A DNA stretch of 44,030 nt from NCBI GenBank assembly GCA_964643885.1, contig CAZXUI010000033.1, positions 1 to 44,030 on the forward strand, given 5' to 3'. This DNA comes from CAADGL01 sp964643885. Its GTDB lineage: Bacteria; Planctomycetota; Phycisphaerae; UBA1845; Fen-1342. Both the position numbers and the translations under genes were made by a program. The notes beneath the pieces are model-generated. The model saw nothing but the letters and a program-made list of their open reading frames with translations. It was not told where the DNA came from and ran no database searches. Position 1 is the stretch's first letter. Each line of letters opens with the position of its first letter. This document shows positions 8,793 through 15,815 of this stretch, in pieces.

Positions 8793-9275
8793 CTACTTCA
8801 GCCGGAAGCGCCCGCGCCCGACGCGCTGAACGTTGTTCATCCGCGCCAGCGTAATGCCCACGCTCTTGGCGAAGGTCTGGTTGCGCGTCTTGTAGCCCGC
8901 GCGAATGCACGCGGCCGCCACGTCCTTGACGCGCATCGTCCCGCCGCTTTGAAGCACGCGCGTGATCACGTCCGGCAGCGAGCCCGCCCGCGGCGCGCGG
9001 CCGGTGGGCGTGGTGAGCCGCGCCCGGCCGCCAGCCGCCGCGGCCGGCGCCGGGCGAACCGGTTCGCCGAACTTCGAGAGGGCGTGGTCGATCGCGGTGA
9101 GCCGCTCATCGAGACGCGTCCGCTCCACCAGCAACTGCGTGCGGACAGCGCGAAGCCCGGCCAACGCGCTACCCAGGTCGCCGCTTGCGGCGGAGGACGA
9201 TCCCGGCGGGCGCCCGGGTGGACGACCGGAAGAACTCCCCCGCGGCTTGCGACGTTTGCGACTGGCCCTTGGCAT
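8793..9275 (-). CDS. Small basic protein with GRP repeats and a C-terminal winged-helix-like domain
   Basis: A 160-residue protein of unknown function. The N-terminus is strongly basic (MPRASRKRRKPRG), with GRPPGRPP resembling AT-hook cores that contact the minor groove. Residues about 40-70 are predicted helical and possibly coiled coil (LAGLRAVRTQLLVERTRLDE). The C-terminal 60 residues (from LPDVITRVLQSGGTMRVKDV to GRGRFRLK) look like a small winged-helix or HARE-HTH-type fold. The order of tail, coiled coil and DNA-binding domain suggests a nucleoid-associated or regulatory protein. The ATG at 9275 is supported by GGAGAG upstream, and an earlier in-frame start would lack one. An imperfect palindrome at 9383-9410 lies about 110 bp upstream and might be an operator. 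Confidence 0.7.
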   Translation of the reverse strand: MPRASRKRRKPRGSSSGRPPGRPPGSSSAASGDLGSALAGLRAVRTQLLVERTRLDERLTAIDHALSKFGEPVRPAPAAAAGGRARLTTPTGRAPRAGSLPDVITRVLQSGGTMRVKDVAAACIRAGYKTRNQTFAKSVGITLARMNNVQRVGRGRFRLK

Positions 9276-9382
9276 ACGATATCTCTCCAGGATGGGAAGC
9301 TGAAATCCAGACACGACGTGATCGACCGCCGTATCACGCCTCTGGCCGGATACTAAGCGAACGGCAGGGGGGGTCAAGTAGC

Positions 9383-9410
9383 GAATTCGGCCTTCCGCAA
9401 GGCAGAATTC
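9383..9410. repeat. Imperfect palindrome with terminal GAATTC sites
   Basis: A 28-bp inverted repeat begins and ends with GAATTC and has CCTT/AAGG inner arms around CCGC. It lies about 110 bp upstream of the start of the small basic protein gene, so it could be a dimeric operator or simply a hairpin repeat. Confidence 0.45.
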
Positions 9411-9580
9411 TCCGCCGCGCGCTTGCCACAGACCGCGGCCGGAAATTCGGACAGATTAGGTACACGTTTCCAGCCAGAATTGCAGCCTTAGCCGCCCGTT
9501 GAAAAACGGTGACAGCGGTTACCAATCGGTCTCTGCGCCGCTTGACGGGCGGTGCGACGACGAGCGATGCGAAGACGAGC

Positions 9581-9685
9581 GCTGGGTAGCATGGGCAAGC
9601 GGCTGGATGGCATGGGCAAGCGCTTGGGTGGCATGGGCAAGCGCTTGGGTGGCATGGGCACGCGTTTGGGTGGCATGGGCAAGCG
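9581..9685. repeat. Five tandem copies of a 21-bp unit
   Basis: Five head-to-tail 21-bp units start at 9581, 9602, 9623, 9644 and 9665. The core is TGGCATGGGCAAGCG; units differ from each other at one to four positions. There are no spacers, so this is not a CRISPR array. The length is a multiple of three, but no gene frame explains it. The last unit forms the left arm of the hairpin at 9677-9695. Confidence 0.9.
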
Positions 9686-9695
9686 CAGCTTGCCC
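9677..9695. repeat. Hairpin GGGCAAGC / GCTTGCCC at end of the tandem array
   Basis: A perfect 8-bp inverted repeat with a GCA loop. The left arm is part of repeat unit five and the right arm closes the array. It could act as a terminator or be the founding palindrome from which the array grew. Confidence 0.7.
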
Positions 9696-9896
9696 GTGCG
9701 GGTGACAGGTGCTTGAAAACGAGCCTCCCCAACCCGTCGGGCACCAGTCCGACTGCGCCGGCATGGCGTGACACCTGCGCGGCCGCGCCGACGCCCCGCA
9801 ACATGGGCAGTGCTCGCCTCGCCCGCAACTCGCCCCGAATTGCGAGGGCTGAGTGCCCCGCACTCCCCAGTCGTGGCGCAGTACTTACGAACGACA

Positions 9897-10544
9897 TCAC
9901 GAGGCGCGTTCCTCGCCTTCGAGCCATGACCGTACTTGGCGCTCAAAGGAGCCGAACCCGCCGGGGAAGTCCTTGCGGAGCAGTTCGAGATCGCCTGCCG
10001 CTCGGCGAGCGGCCTCGAGTCGAGGTTCGTGGCCTTGCCGGCCGCTGGGAAAGTACGCCTTCAGCTCGCGCTTCAGCTCCATCACGCGTGGCGGCTTGCC
10101 GAGTATCGGTTTCAGAGCCGACTCTGAACAGTTCTGCCGCTGGTCGCACAACAGCCAGGCCTCGATGGCCGGGGACGCCTGCCCGACCGCGATCCTGAGC
10201 GTCGCCCGGCCCGGCACACTCGGTAGCGAATCCAGGATTTCGCCGACTCGTTTCCTCAGTCGGCACAGGCGGCAATTTGGCGCTCGGCCGGTCGAGGCCT
10301 CATGCTCCGGCTCGCGTACCGGGTCACTGTTGGAGTCGAAGACGACCGCCAGGCCATCGGCGTCGGAGTTGAAATGCAATTCCAGCAGAATCCCCGGAAG
10401 CACGGCGCTGATTGGCGAAAACCCCGCTCGGCGCCGCAGGCTCTTCGGGTCCACGGCCTCCGTCGGACGGGCCAGGATCGCATCGACCAGGATGCGCACG
10501 ATGGCTTCGTCGGTCTCGGATTCGCTCGGCACCGCCAGTTTCAT
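9897..10544 (-). CDS. TOPRIM-like (DUF4276-like) partner of AAA ATPase
   Basis: A 215-residue protein. It begins MKLAVPSESETDE, placing an acidic residue right after the first strand as in TOPRIM folds. A second acidic cluster follows in AVVFDSNSDP (about 66-75) and then AIEAWLL (about 125-131). This order of acidic strand, DxxxD-like strand and IEAWLL helix is what I associate with DUF4276/TOPRIM proteins next to AAA ATPases. The assignment is by motif memory, not by search. The start codon overlaps the ATPase stop by 4 bp (10541-10544), so the two are translationally coupled. By analogy with OLD and PARIS systems it would be the nuclease or effector subunit of an anti-phage module. Confidence 0.6.
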   Translation of the reverse strand: MKLAVPSESETDEAIVRILVDAILARPTEAVDPKSLRRRAGFSPISAVLPGILLELHFNSDADGLAVVFDSNSDPVREPEHEASTGRAPNCRLCRLRKRVGEILDSLPSVPGRATLRIAVGQASPAIEAWLLCDQRQNCSESALKPILGKPPRVMELKRELKAYFPSGRQGHEPRLEAARRAAGDLELLRKDFPGGFGSFERQVRSWLEGEERAS

Positions 10545-11586
10545 GTGTGCGTCGGAACGCCGCCCAGGATGCCGCGGTACCAGACCTCGCCCAGCGGCGC
10601 GTCGCCCAGGATCTGCTGATAGTTCGGGCGATCGATCAGCCGCTCGAATGTCGCCTCATGCCCCTGCTTGTTGGCAATCACGATCTCCTCCGGCCGGTCG
10701 CGGAAAAGGTCGAGAAAATACGGCGAGTGCGTGGTCGCAATGATCTGCACCGGCTCGCGCGACTCGCCGAACTGGTCCGGGTAGCAGAGCCGATAGAGCG
10801 CGTCGCGAACGTCCTTCAATAGCCGGGGATGAATGCCGTGGTCCGGCTCCTCGAGACAGATGATCGCCGGCGGGTCGGGCTGATACGCCAGCGTCAGCAG
10901 CGCCAGGGCAATGGGCGTAACGGAGGAGATCTCGTCGGCGGCGAAGCGGCGTTTCGTTGTGCGCGACCGGAGCCAGATCGCCTTCATTCCCGCATCGGTG
11001 TGGGCATCCGGAACGATCCGGTCGAACTCCGGGATGCAGCGGCCGAACTCATCGTTGAGCGCCTCCCACCGCTCTGGCTCCGTCGACAGCAGTCTTTCCA
11101 GCACGGCAGGCAGACGGAACCCGGTTGTCGCAAGGGTTGCATCGGCCTCTATTTGGGCAGTCTTCGCAAGGTCGGTGGAATCGAACGAGAAGCGACGCAC
11201 GCTGCGAATCACTTTGCGGAATTCGTCAGCCGCTGGCCCATCGATCTTGGCCACCCAGCAGGCGCTTTCCGTAAACGACGCGATGGAATCGCCGTTTCGG
11301 CTCCAATTGGCGCGTACTGTTGCGAGCTGCTTCGCGGACGCATTGACGCTTCTTGTCCGACTCGGCGATGGTGGATATCCGGGGGGCTCTGACCCCCGGG
11401 ATACCGCTCCTTCAAAAGGCGTGGTCTCTCGAACGAGTCACAGCTCAAGAACTGGAGTAGCTCCAATGCGAAGCACACCGTGCTCTTCCCGCTCCCGTTC
11501 GGCCCCACCAGCAGCGTGAACGGCTGAAGCTCCAGCCGGGCTTTGCGCAGCACGCGAAAGTTCTCGAACTCGATCGATCTCAGCAT
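10541..11586 (-). CDS. AAA (ABC/OLD-type) ATPase, interrupted by a single-base frameshift
   Basis: An AAA_21-type ATPase of about 348 codons. The N-terminal part, from ATG at 11586, reads MLRSIEFENFRVL and carries the Walker A GPNGSGKST near residue 28. The C-terminal part, in another frame (10541 to about 11400), carries ICLEEPDHGIHP as Walker B, IIATTHSPYFLD as the H-loop and GEVWYRGILGGVP at the end. Adding one base in the G-run at 11393-11397 (minus strand) joins the frames without a stop. It is therefore a homopolymer error, a recent pseudogene or a slippage site. The gene is coupled to the TOPRIM-like gene by ATGA. The likely role is an NTP-driven sensor in a two-gene defence system; a housekeeping role is possible. 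Confidence 0.7.
11373..11405. repeat. G/C-rich inverted repeat inside the ATPase gene at the frameshift
   Basis: Arms GGATATCCGGGGGG (11373-11386) and CCCCCGGGATACC (11393-11405) are near complements around a CTCTGA loop. The uneven runs (six G, five C) coincide with the point where the ATPase frame breaks, so polymerase slippage or sequencing error in a hairpin is plausible. Confidence 0.65.
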
Positions 11587-11652
11587 GGCGATCCTCGACC
11601 GTATCTTGCCACGGCCGGGCCACTTGCGCACAGCAGGACCGGAATCGAGCCG

Positions 11653-12625
11653 TCAGCGCTCGCGGTCAGGTGACCGGGGCGAATCGCCCGCTCGCCGCTT
11701 CAGTTCGAGAAACGCCTCAATCATCGGCGGAACATCGTGCGAGCACCAGTTTCTTGCCCAGGCCTCCTGAATGACCACGTCGCACGCCCCCAGCAGTTCT
11801 CTCAGAATCTCCTGGCGGCTGACGATGAACGAGGCCATCGGCCTGAGCACAACGTCGAGCGAGCCGGCCGCCGCCCCCCTGGTGCGAGAAGGTCAGGCGG
11901 CAGCGCGTCTCGTCCCGCGGCTCCGGGTCGAACTGGTGTGGGCCGTCCAGAAACGTCATGCCCGTGAGCTCGCCTGCACGCGATTCGAGCGCCCGCTCGA
12001 GCCAGATGCGGAGCCCGCCGGAAACAATGTCGTTCCAGCCACGGGACGGATAGGTGAATTCGCCCGCCTCCACCCAGATCTCGCCATGAATAGCGTTCCC
12101 CGGCCCGTTGTAGACGAGTTTCTGCGGCGGAACGATGATTCGAAACGGCGTCGTCGCGTGCGATCCGCCCGACGGCGGCATCCCGCCGGGCGCGGCCGCG
12201 CCAGGCAGCGGGCACCAGAGCAGACGTTTGCCGTCAACGATCGGGTCCTCGTGTGTGCCGACCCCCAGGAGCAGGCCGTCACTCGCGGTGATGTAGAAGT
12301 CGCAGTGGTCGAAGCTCGCGACGGCCGCTACGTCGCGCCAGGTCGCCCGATAGGCCAGGCAGACGGGATAGAGGCCCAGGGACTGGCAAACCTCCCGCAC
12401 GAATGCGCGGTTGTTGGGCTGGTGGTCGAAGAGAATCAGCAGCTCTTGGAAGTCGCCGCGATGTCTGGCCAGCTCCTCGAACGGCAGCCGTTCGTTCCGC
12501 CAGTCATCCGGGACCCGCACGATCTGTTCGAAGAGGTACTTGTCCGGATCACGAACGCCGTCGCCGAATCGCTCGACGATGCGCCTTTCGATATCAAGTC
12601 TGAGATAATGCGAGATCGGCTTCAT
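11653..12625 (-). CDS. Unrecognised protein, frameshifted near its C-terminus
   Basis: I do not recognise this family. The start at 12625 gives MKPISHYLRLDIERRIVERF and a soluble protein of about 323 codons. It is rich in Trp, Phe and acidic residues, has no membrane segment, and contains FDHCDFYITASDGLLLGVGT and a Gly/Pro/Ala-rich loop. The frame breaks at six C at 11874-11879. With one C fewer, it continues as QGAAAGSLDVVLRPMASFIV into a helical C-terminus ending LKRRAGDSPRSPDRER at 11653. As written, it reads on out of frame to a stop at 11717. It lies 23 nt after the CPCC gene and 66 nt before the ATPase, all on the same strand, so it is probably part of the island operon. Confidence 0.6.
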
Positions 12626-12648
12626 GCGGAAAACGGCACTCGCTTGGA

Positions 12649-12942
12649 CTATTGCCCGCGCTCCTCCTCCGTCGGCGGCCGAACATGCGCCCAACCCTCG
12701 GCACAGCAGACGCCGTAGGCGGCGAAGTTCCTGCGGGCCTGATTGAGGCTGACCGAGTTCGCCCCACCCGTCAGGTCGGGGTCCGCAAACTGGACGCCGT
12801 CATCCTCCCACCAGCAGACTGGGCAGAGCTCGTAGGAGCCCTGCGGCCGGCTGTCGAGCGTATGGTAGCCGCAGCAGGGGCATCGGTACTTCAACGTGCA
12901 CTCTGATCCGATCGACGCATCCAAGATCGCGCCGCGGGCCAC
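12649..12942 (-). CDS. Cysteine-rich CPCC-domain protein
   Basis: A 97-residue protein matching the small Cys-rich CPCC family by eye. The core YRCPCCGYHTLDSRPQGSYE is followed by CPVCWWEDDGVQ, a two-knuckle zinc site, then GANSVSLNQARRNFAAYGVC, the conserved helix of the family. The start is GTG at 12942, with AGGAG 4 nt upstream, and it begins 6 nt after the preceding stop. Members are often found beside polymorphic toxin or immunity genes, but no toxin is visible here. The biochemical role is unknown. Confidence 0.8.
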   Translation of the reverse strand: MARGAILDASIGSECTLKYRCPCCGYHTLDSRPQGSYELCPVCWWEDDGVQFADPDLTGGANSVSLNQARRNFAAYGVCCAEGWAHVRPPTEEERGQ

Positions 12943-12948
12943 GTTCTC

Positions 12949-13449
12949 CTACCTCACGTACTTTCGCCAATCGAACCAGTTGAATGCCGTCAGCAGTCGC
13001 TCCCAGTCGTTCGGCAGGTCCTGACTGTGGTACGGCCGGCCGCATTCGGGGCAGTCGCCGTCCTCCGCCAGGCCTGCCAGAGAGTACAGGGAGCGGGGGC
13101 ACAGGCGAAATTGCTCGCTTTCGAGGCGCTCGCGCAGGGCCGCGACGCGCTTCGGCCGCGCGTACCAGACGTCCCAAACAAGCCAGGCCGCGGCGCCGAG
13201 CTGTACGACGCGCCACAATGGGTGCAGCGGCAGGTCAGGGATGAAGACGGTCGACATGAACATCAACGGAATCAGGTAATGCCTCAGCGGGCGGAGACCG
13301 GCCGCCGACTCGACCGTGTAACGAGGAAGCTCCCGGCTTAGGCGCGTGGCATCGGCCGCCAACGTGGGGTCCATGCGTCGGCTGAAGTACCAGTACAGGA
13401 CGGCCAGGAGGAGGAGCCAGCAGACCAGCGAGGTCATGGTGGTCGTCAC
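12949..13449 (-). CDS. Membrane protein with C-terminal zinc ribbon
   Basis: A 166-residue protein. The N-terminal membrane helix (about 7-22) is followed by a loop and two more hydrophobic helices (about 58-72 and 80-95). A soluble C-terminal part contains LCPRSLYSLAGL and CPECGRPY, giving a Cys knuckle with one well-formed CxxC and a weaker partner. It ends NWFDWRKYVR. Small membrane proteins carrying a CPxCG ribbon are frequent in Planctomycetota and usually uncharacterised. It is the first gene of the minus-strand island and is followed 6 nt later by the CPCC gene. Function is unknown. Confidence 0.75.
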   Translation of the reverse strand: MTTTMTSLVCWLLLLAVLYWYFSRRMDPTLAADATRLSRELPRYTVESAAGLRPLRHYLIPLMFMSTVFIPDLPLHPLWRVVQLGAAAWLVWDVWYARPKRVAALRERLESEQFRLCPRSLYSLAGLAEDGDCPECGRPYHSQDLPNDWERLLTAFNWFDWRKYVR

Positions 13450-13945
13450 GACGCAGCCTCGCGGAAGGCAGCGGCGCGGTGCGCAGCGGTGTGCATGCGG
13501 TTCCCTTCCACCGCGTTCTAGGGATCATAGCACCGCGAGATGGCGGCTGTCCAGTGGAGCTGGGGAAGGCGACCAAATGCAACTCGCGCGGCCCGCAGCG
13601 TGCATCCCTTGACGCACCAGCGGACCGGCGGCCGCGCCCAACGTCGCACCAATGGCCCGCACCGCGCATCCCTTGACGCACCAACCGCGATGTCGGAGCA
13701 GAGCGCGTGACTTGACATCCGTGCCAAGAGAACCTGGACTATCTCGTAGCAGCAAGCGGTTCGCGCGCCCCCGTCGGCGGCGGCTGCCGGCTTCTCTCTC
13801 GCCGCCGATTCACCCCATCCCCCGGCCGTCTGAAATGCACAAAAGAGAATCGGTGCGTCGACGGACGCACCCCGCCGGAGCTTTTGCAGCAGCGCATGCG
13901 TCCATCGACAGGCGCAACGCTCCAATGCCCAGCTTCTTGAGTCGG
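13450..13945. other. Repeat-containing non-coding stretch at right edge of accessory island
   Basis: About 500 bp without a credible gene between the zinc-ribbon membrane gene and the end of gpmI. It contains two 30-bp direct repeats at 13590-13683 and a possible degenerate third copy near 13480-13515. Reading frames here are short and their translations are low-complexity. Confidence 0.6.
13590..13683. repeat. Pair of 30-bp direct repeats ending CATCCCTTGACGCACCA
   Basis: Copies lie at 13590-13619 and 13654-13683, differ at two positions and are 34 bp apart. The shared core is CATCCCTTGACGCACCA. With only two copies and an unrelated short interval, there is no support for CRISPR. It resembles a dispersed intergenic repeat family. 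Confidence 0.85.
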
Positions 13946-15565
13946 CTACGCGAGCAGCGCCCGCCCCGTCATCTCGCCCGGCACATCCAGCCCCATCATC
14001 GTCAGCCCCGTCGGCATCAGGTCCGCCAGCCGCCCGCCCTCCCGCAGCTTCGCGCCGCGGAACGCCTCCCCAAACAGATAACACGGCACCGGATAGGTCG
14101 TATGTGCCGTGTGCGGCCCGCCCGTCTCCGGGTCGATCATCTGCTCCAGATTGCCGTGGTCGGCCGTCACGATCGCACACCCGCCGGCCGCACGAACCGC
14201 CTCCAGCAGCCTGCCCACGCACTCGTCGACCGCCGTGCACGCCTTCACGGCCGCCGCCAGCACACCCGTGTGCCCGACCATGTCCGGATTCGCATAGTTG
14301 ACCAGCAGAAAATCGTCGACGCCGCCGGCAAGCCGCTTCAGAACGGCGTCCGTCAGCTCATAGGCGGACATCTCCGGCTTCTGGTCATACGTGCTGACTT
14401 TCGGCGACGCGACGAGCTGCCGCTCCTCGCCGGCGAACGGCTCCTCACGGTAGTCGTTGAAGAAGAACGTCACGTGGGCGTACTTCTCCGTCTCCGCCGC
14501 CCGAAACTGCCGCAGCCCCAGCGACGACAGATACTCGCCCGCGATGTTCTTCATCCGCGGCGGCTTGGGGAACGCGACCTTGACCGGCAGCCCCTCCTCG
14601 TACGCCGTCATCGTCACGAAGAACACGTCCAGTTTCGGGCCGCGGTCGAAGCCCATCTGCACCTCGCGCCCGTCCCGGTCCTTGGCGCGATAGGGAAACG
14701 TATCGAACGCGAACGCCTTCACGAGCTGCCGCGGCCGATCGCCACGGAAGTTGTAGAAAATGACCGAGTCGCCGTCCCGGATCGTCGCCAGCGGCGAAAG
14801 CCCGTCGTCGCTGACGACGGTGGGGGGGACGAACTCATCCCCGTGCATGCTCGCTTCGCTGGGGTTGGCGTAGTAGCGCCGCAGCGCCTCGACCGCGCTG
14901 GGCGCAGCGTCCGCATCGCCCCGCGTCAGCATCCGATACGCCCGCTCGGTCCTCGACCAGCGGTGGTCGCGGTCCATTGCCCAGTAGCGGCCGCATACGC
15001 TGGCGACCTGCCCGACGCCGATGCGGCGCAGCTCGCGCTCAATCCGCTGGACGAATCCGACGCCGCTTTCGGGCGGGCTATCACGGCCGTCCATGAAACA
15101 GTGCACGAAGACCTCGCGCAGTCCGCGGCGGGCGGCCAGCTCGACACAGGCGAGCAGGTGCTCGAGCCGCGAGTGAACTCCCGCGTCGCTGGCCAGGCCC
15201 AGCAGGTGCAGCCGCGTCTTTCGCGTCAGGCAGCGCTCCACCGCCGCGACCAGCTCGCCGTTGCTGTAGAACGCGCCGTCGCGGATCGCCCGGCTGACGC
15301 GGCCGGAATCCTGATCGACGATTCGGCCGGCCCCGATGTTCTGGTGGCCGACCTCGCTGTTTCCCATGGTGCCGTCGGGCAGGCCAACATCCTGGCCGCT
15401 GGTGGCGATCAGCGTGAAGGGCCACTCGCGGCGCAGCATGGCGTCGACGCGCGGTGCGCCCAGCTTGACCGCGTTGGCGTGATCCCACTCGCTGTGCGGG
15501 TTTTCGCCCCAGCCGTCACGGATGATCAGCATGCAAGGGCGGTTACGTACTGTTTTCGAAGCCAT
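13946..15565 (-). CDS. gpmI: 2,3-bisphosphoglycerate-independent phosphoglycerate mutase
   Basis: A 539-residue glycolytic/gluconeogenic enzyme interconverting 3- and 2-phosphoglycerate through a phosphoserine intermediate using two Mn ions. The alkaline-phosphatase-like metal site starts at IIRDGWGEN (Asp17). The nucleophile is Ser70 in GTMGNSEVGHQNIGAGRIV. The substrate-binding insertion contains HCFMDGRDSPPESG. The second metal cluster is visible as LVNYANPDMVGHTG and IVTADHGNLEQM. The ATG at 15565 is supported by GGAAGGA 7 nt upstream. No other glycolytic gene is adjacent. All key residues I can check are present. Confidence 0.96.
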   Translation of the reverse strand: MASKTVRNRPCMLIIRDGWGENPHSEWDHANAVKLGAPRVDAMLRREWPFTLIATSGQDVGLPDGTMGNSEVGHQNIGAGRIVDQDSGRVSRAIRDGAFYSNGELVAAVERCLTRKTRLHLLGLASDAGVHSRLEHLLACVELAARRGLREVFVHCFMDGRDSPPESGVGFVQRIERELRRIGVGQVASVCGRYWAMDRDHRWSRTERAYRMLTRGDADAAPSAVEALRRYYANPSEASMHGDEFVPPTVVSDDGLSPLATIRDGDSVIFYNFRGDRPRQLVKAFAFDTFPYRAKDRDGREVQMGFDRGPKLDVFFVTMTAYEEGLPVKVAFPKPPRMKNIAGEYLSSLGLRQFRAAETEKYAHVTFFFNDYREEPFAGEERQLVASPKVSTYDQKPEMSAYELTDAVLKRLAGGVDDFLLVNYANPDMVGHTGVLAAAVKACTAVDECVGRLLEAVRAAGGCAIVTADHGNLEQMIDPETGGPHTAHTTYPVPCYLFGEAFRGAKLREGGRLADLMPTGLTMMGLDVPGEMTGRALLA

Positions 15566-15748
15566 CGGCGAGTCCTTCCCCGCGAACTCGGCGGAAATCG
15601 CAGCCACGCGGGGCGCCGGCCGAGCAGACAACGCGCCCCGCTTGCGTCATAATACTCGCGGCCGGGCGGCCGAAAAACCGCCTCGTGTCAGGCGGGCCGC
15701 GGGAGCACGGGCCGGCGCCGCGGGGACGGTGTGGCCGGTCTGGGGAGC

Positions 15749-15765
15749 GCGGGCGTCTCGCCCGC
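15749..15765. repeat. Dispersed palindrome GCGGGCG-TCT-CGCCCGC
   Basis: A perfect 7-bp stem with a 3-nt loop, preceded by GGGAGC, in the 250-bp intergenic space between divergent gpmI and a membrane protein gene. Similar strings occur near 32956 and 36890 in this window, so it is probably a REP-like dispersed element. Confidence 0.6.
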
Positions 15766-15815
15766 GTTGCGGCACGGCGGGCGTGCGGCGATCGTTCGGC
15801 AGGAGTTGTGATCGC

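Larger units (their letters stand above)
9276..9896. other. Repeat-rich non-coding stretch at left edge of accessory island
   Basis: About 620 bp without a credible gene. It contains an imperfect palindrome at 9383-9410, five 21-bp tandem repeats at 9581-9685 and a hairpin at 9677-9695, all listed separately. Short reading frames here translate to periodic Trp/Ala or Cys/Pro/His peptides, which reflect the repeat and not a protein. Confidence 0.65.

Noticed and set aside
9581..9685. CRISPR array
   Set aside because: Units are contiguous with no spacers, and no cas gene is present in the window.
9499..9946. Short frames encoding Trp/Ala or Cys/Pro/His periodic peptides
   Set aside because: The periodicity comes from the 21-bp DNA repeat; there is no ribosome site or conserved fold.
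13652..15652. A 666-codon plus-strand frame opposite gpmI
   Set aside because: Arg/Pro/His-rich shadow with no motif; gpmI on the minus strand is unambiguous.
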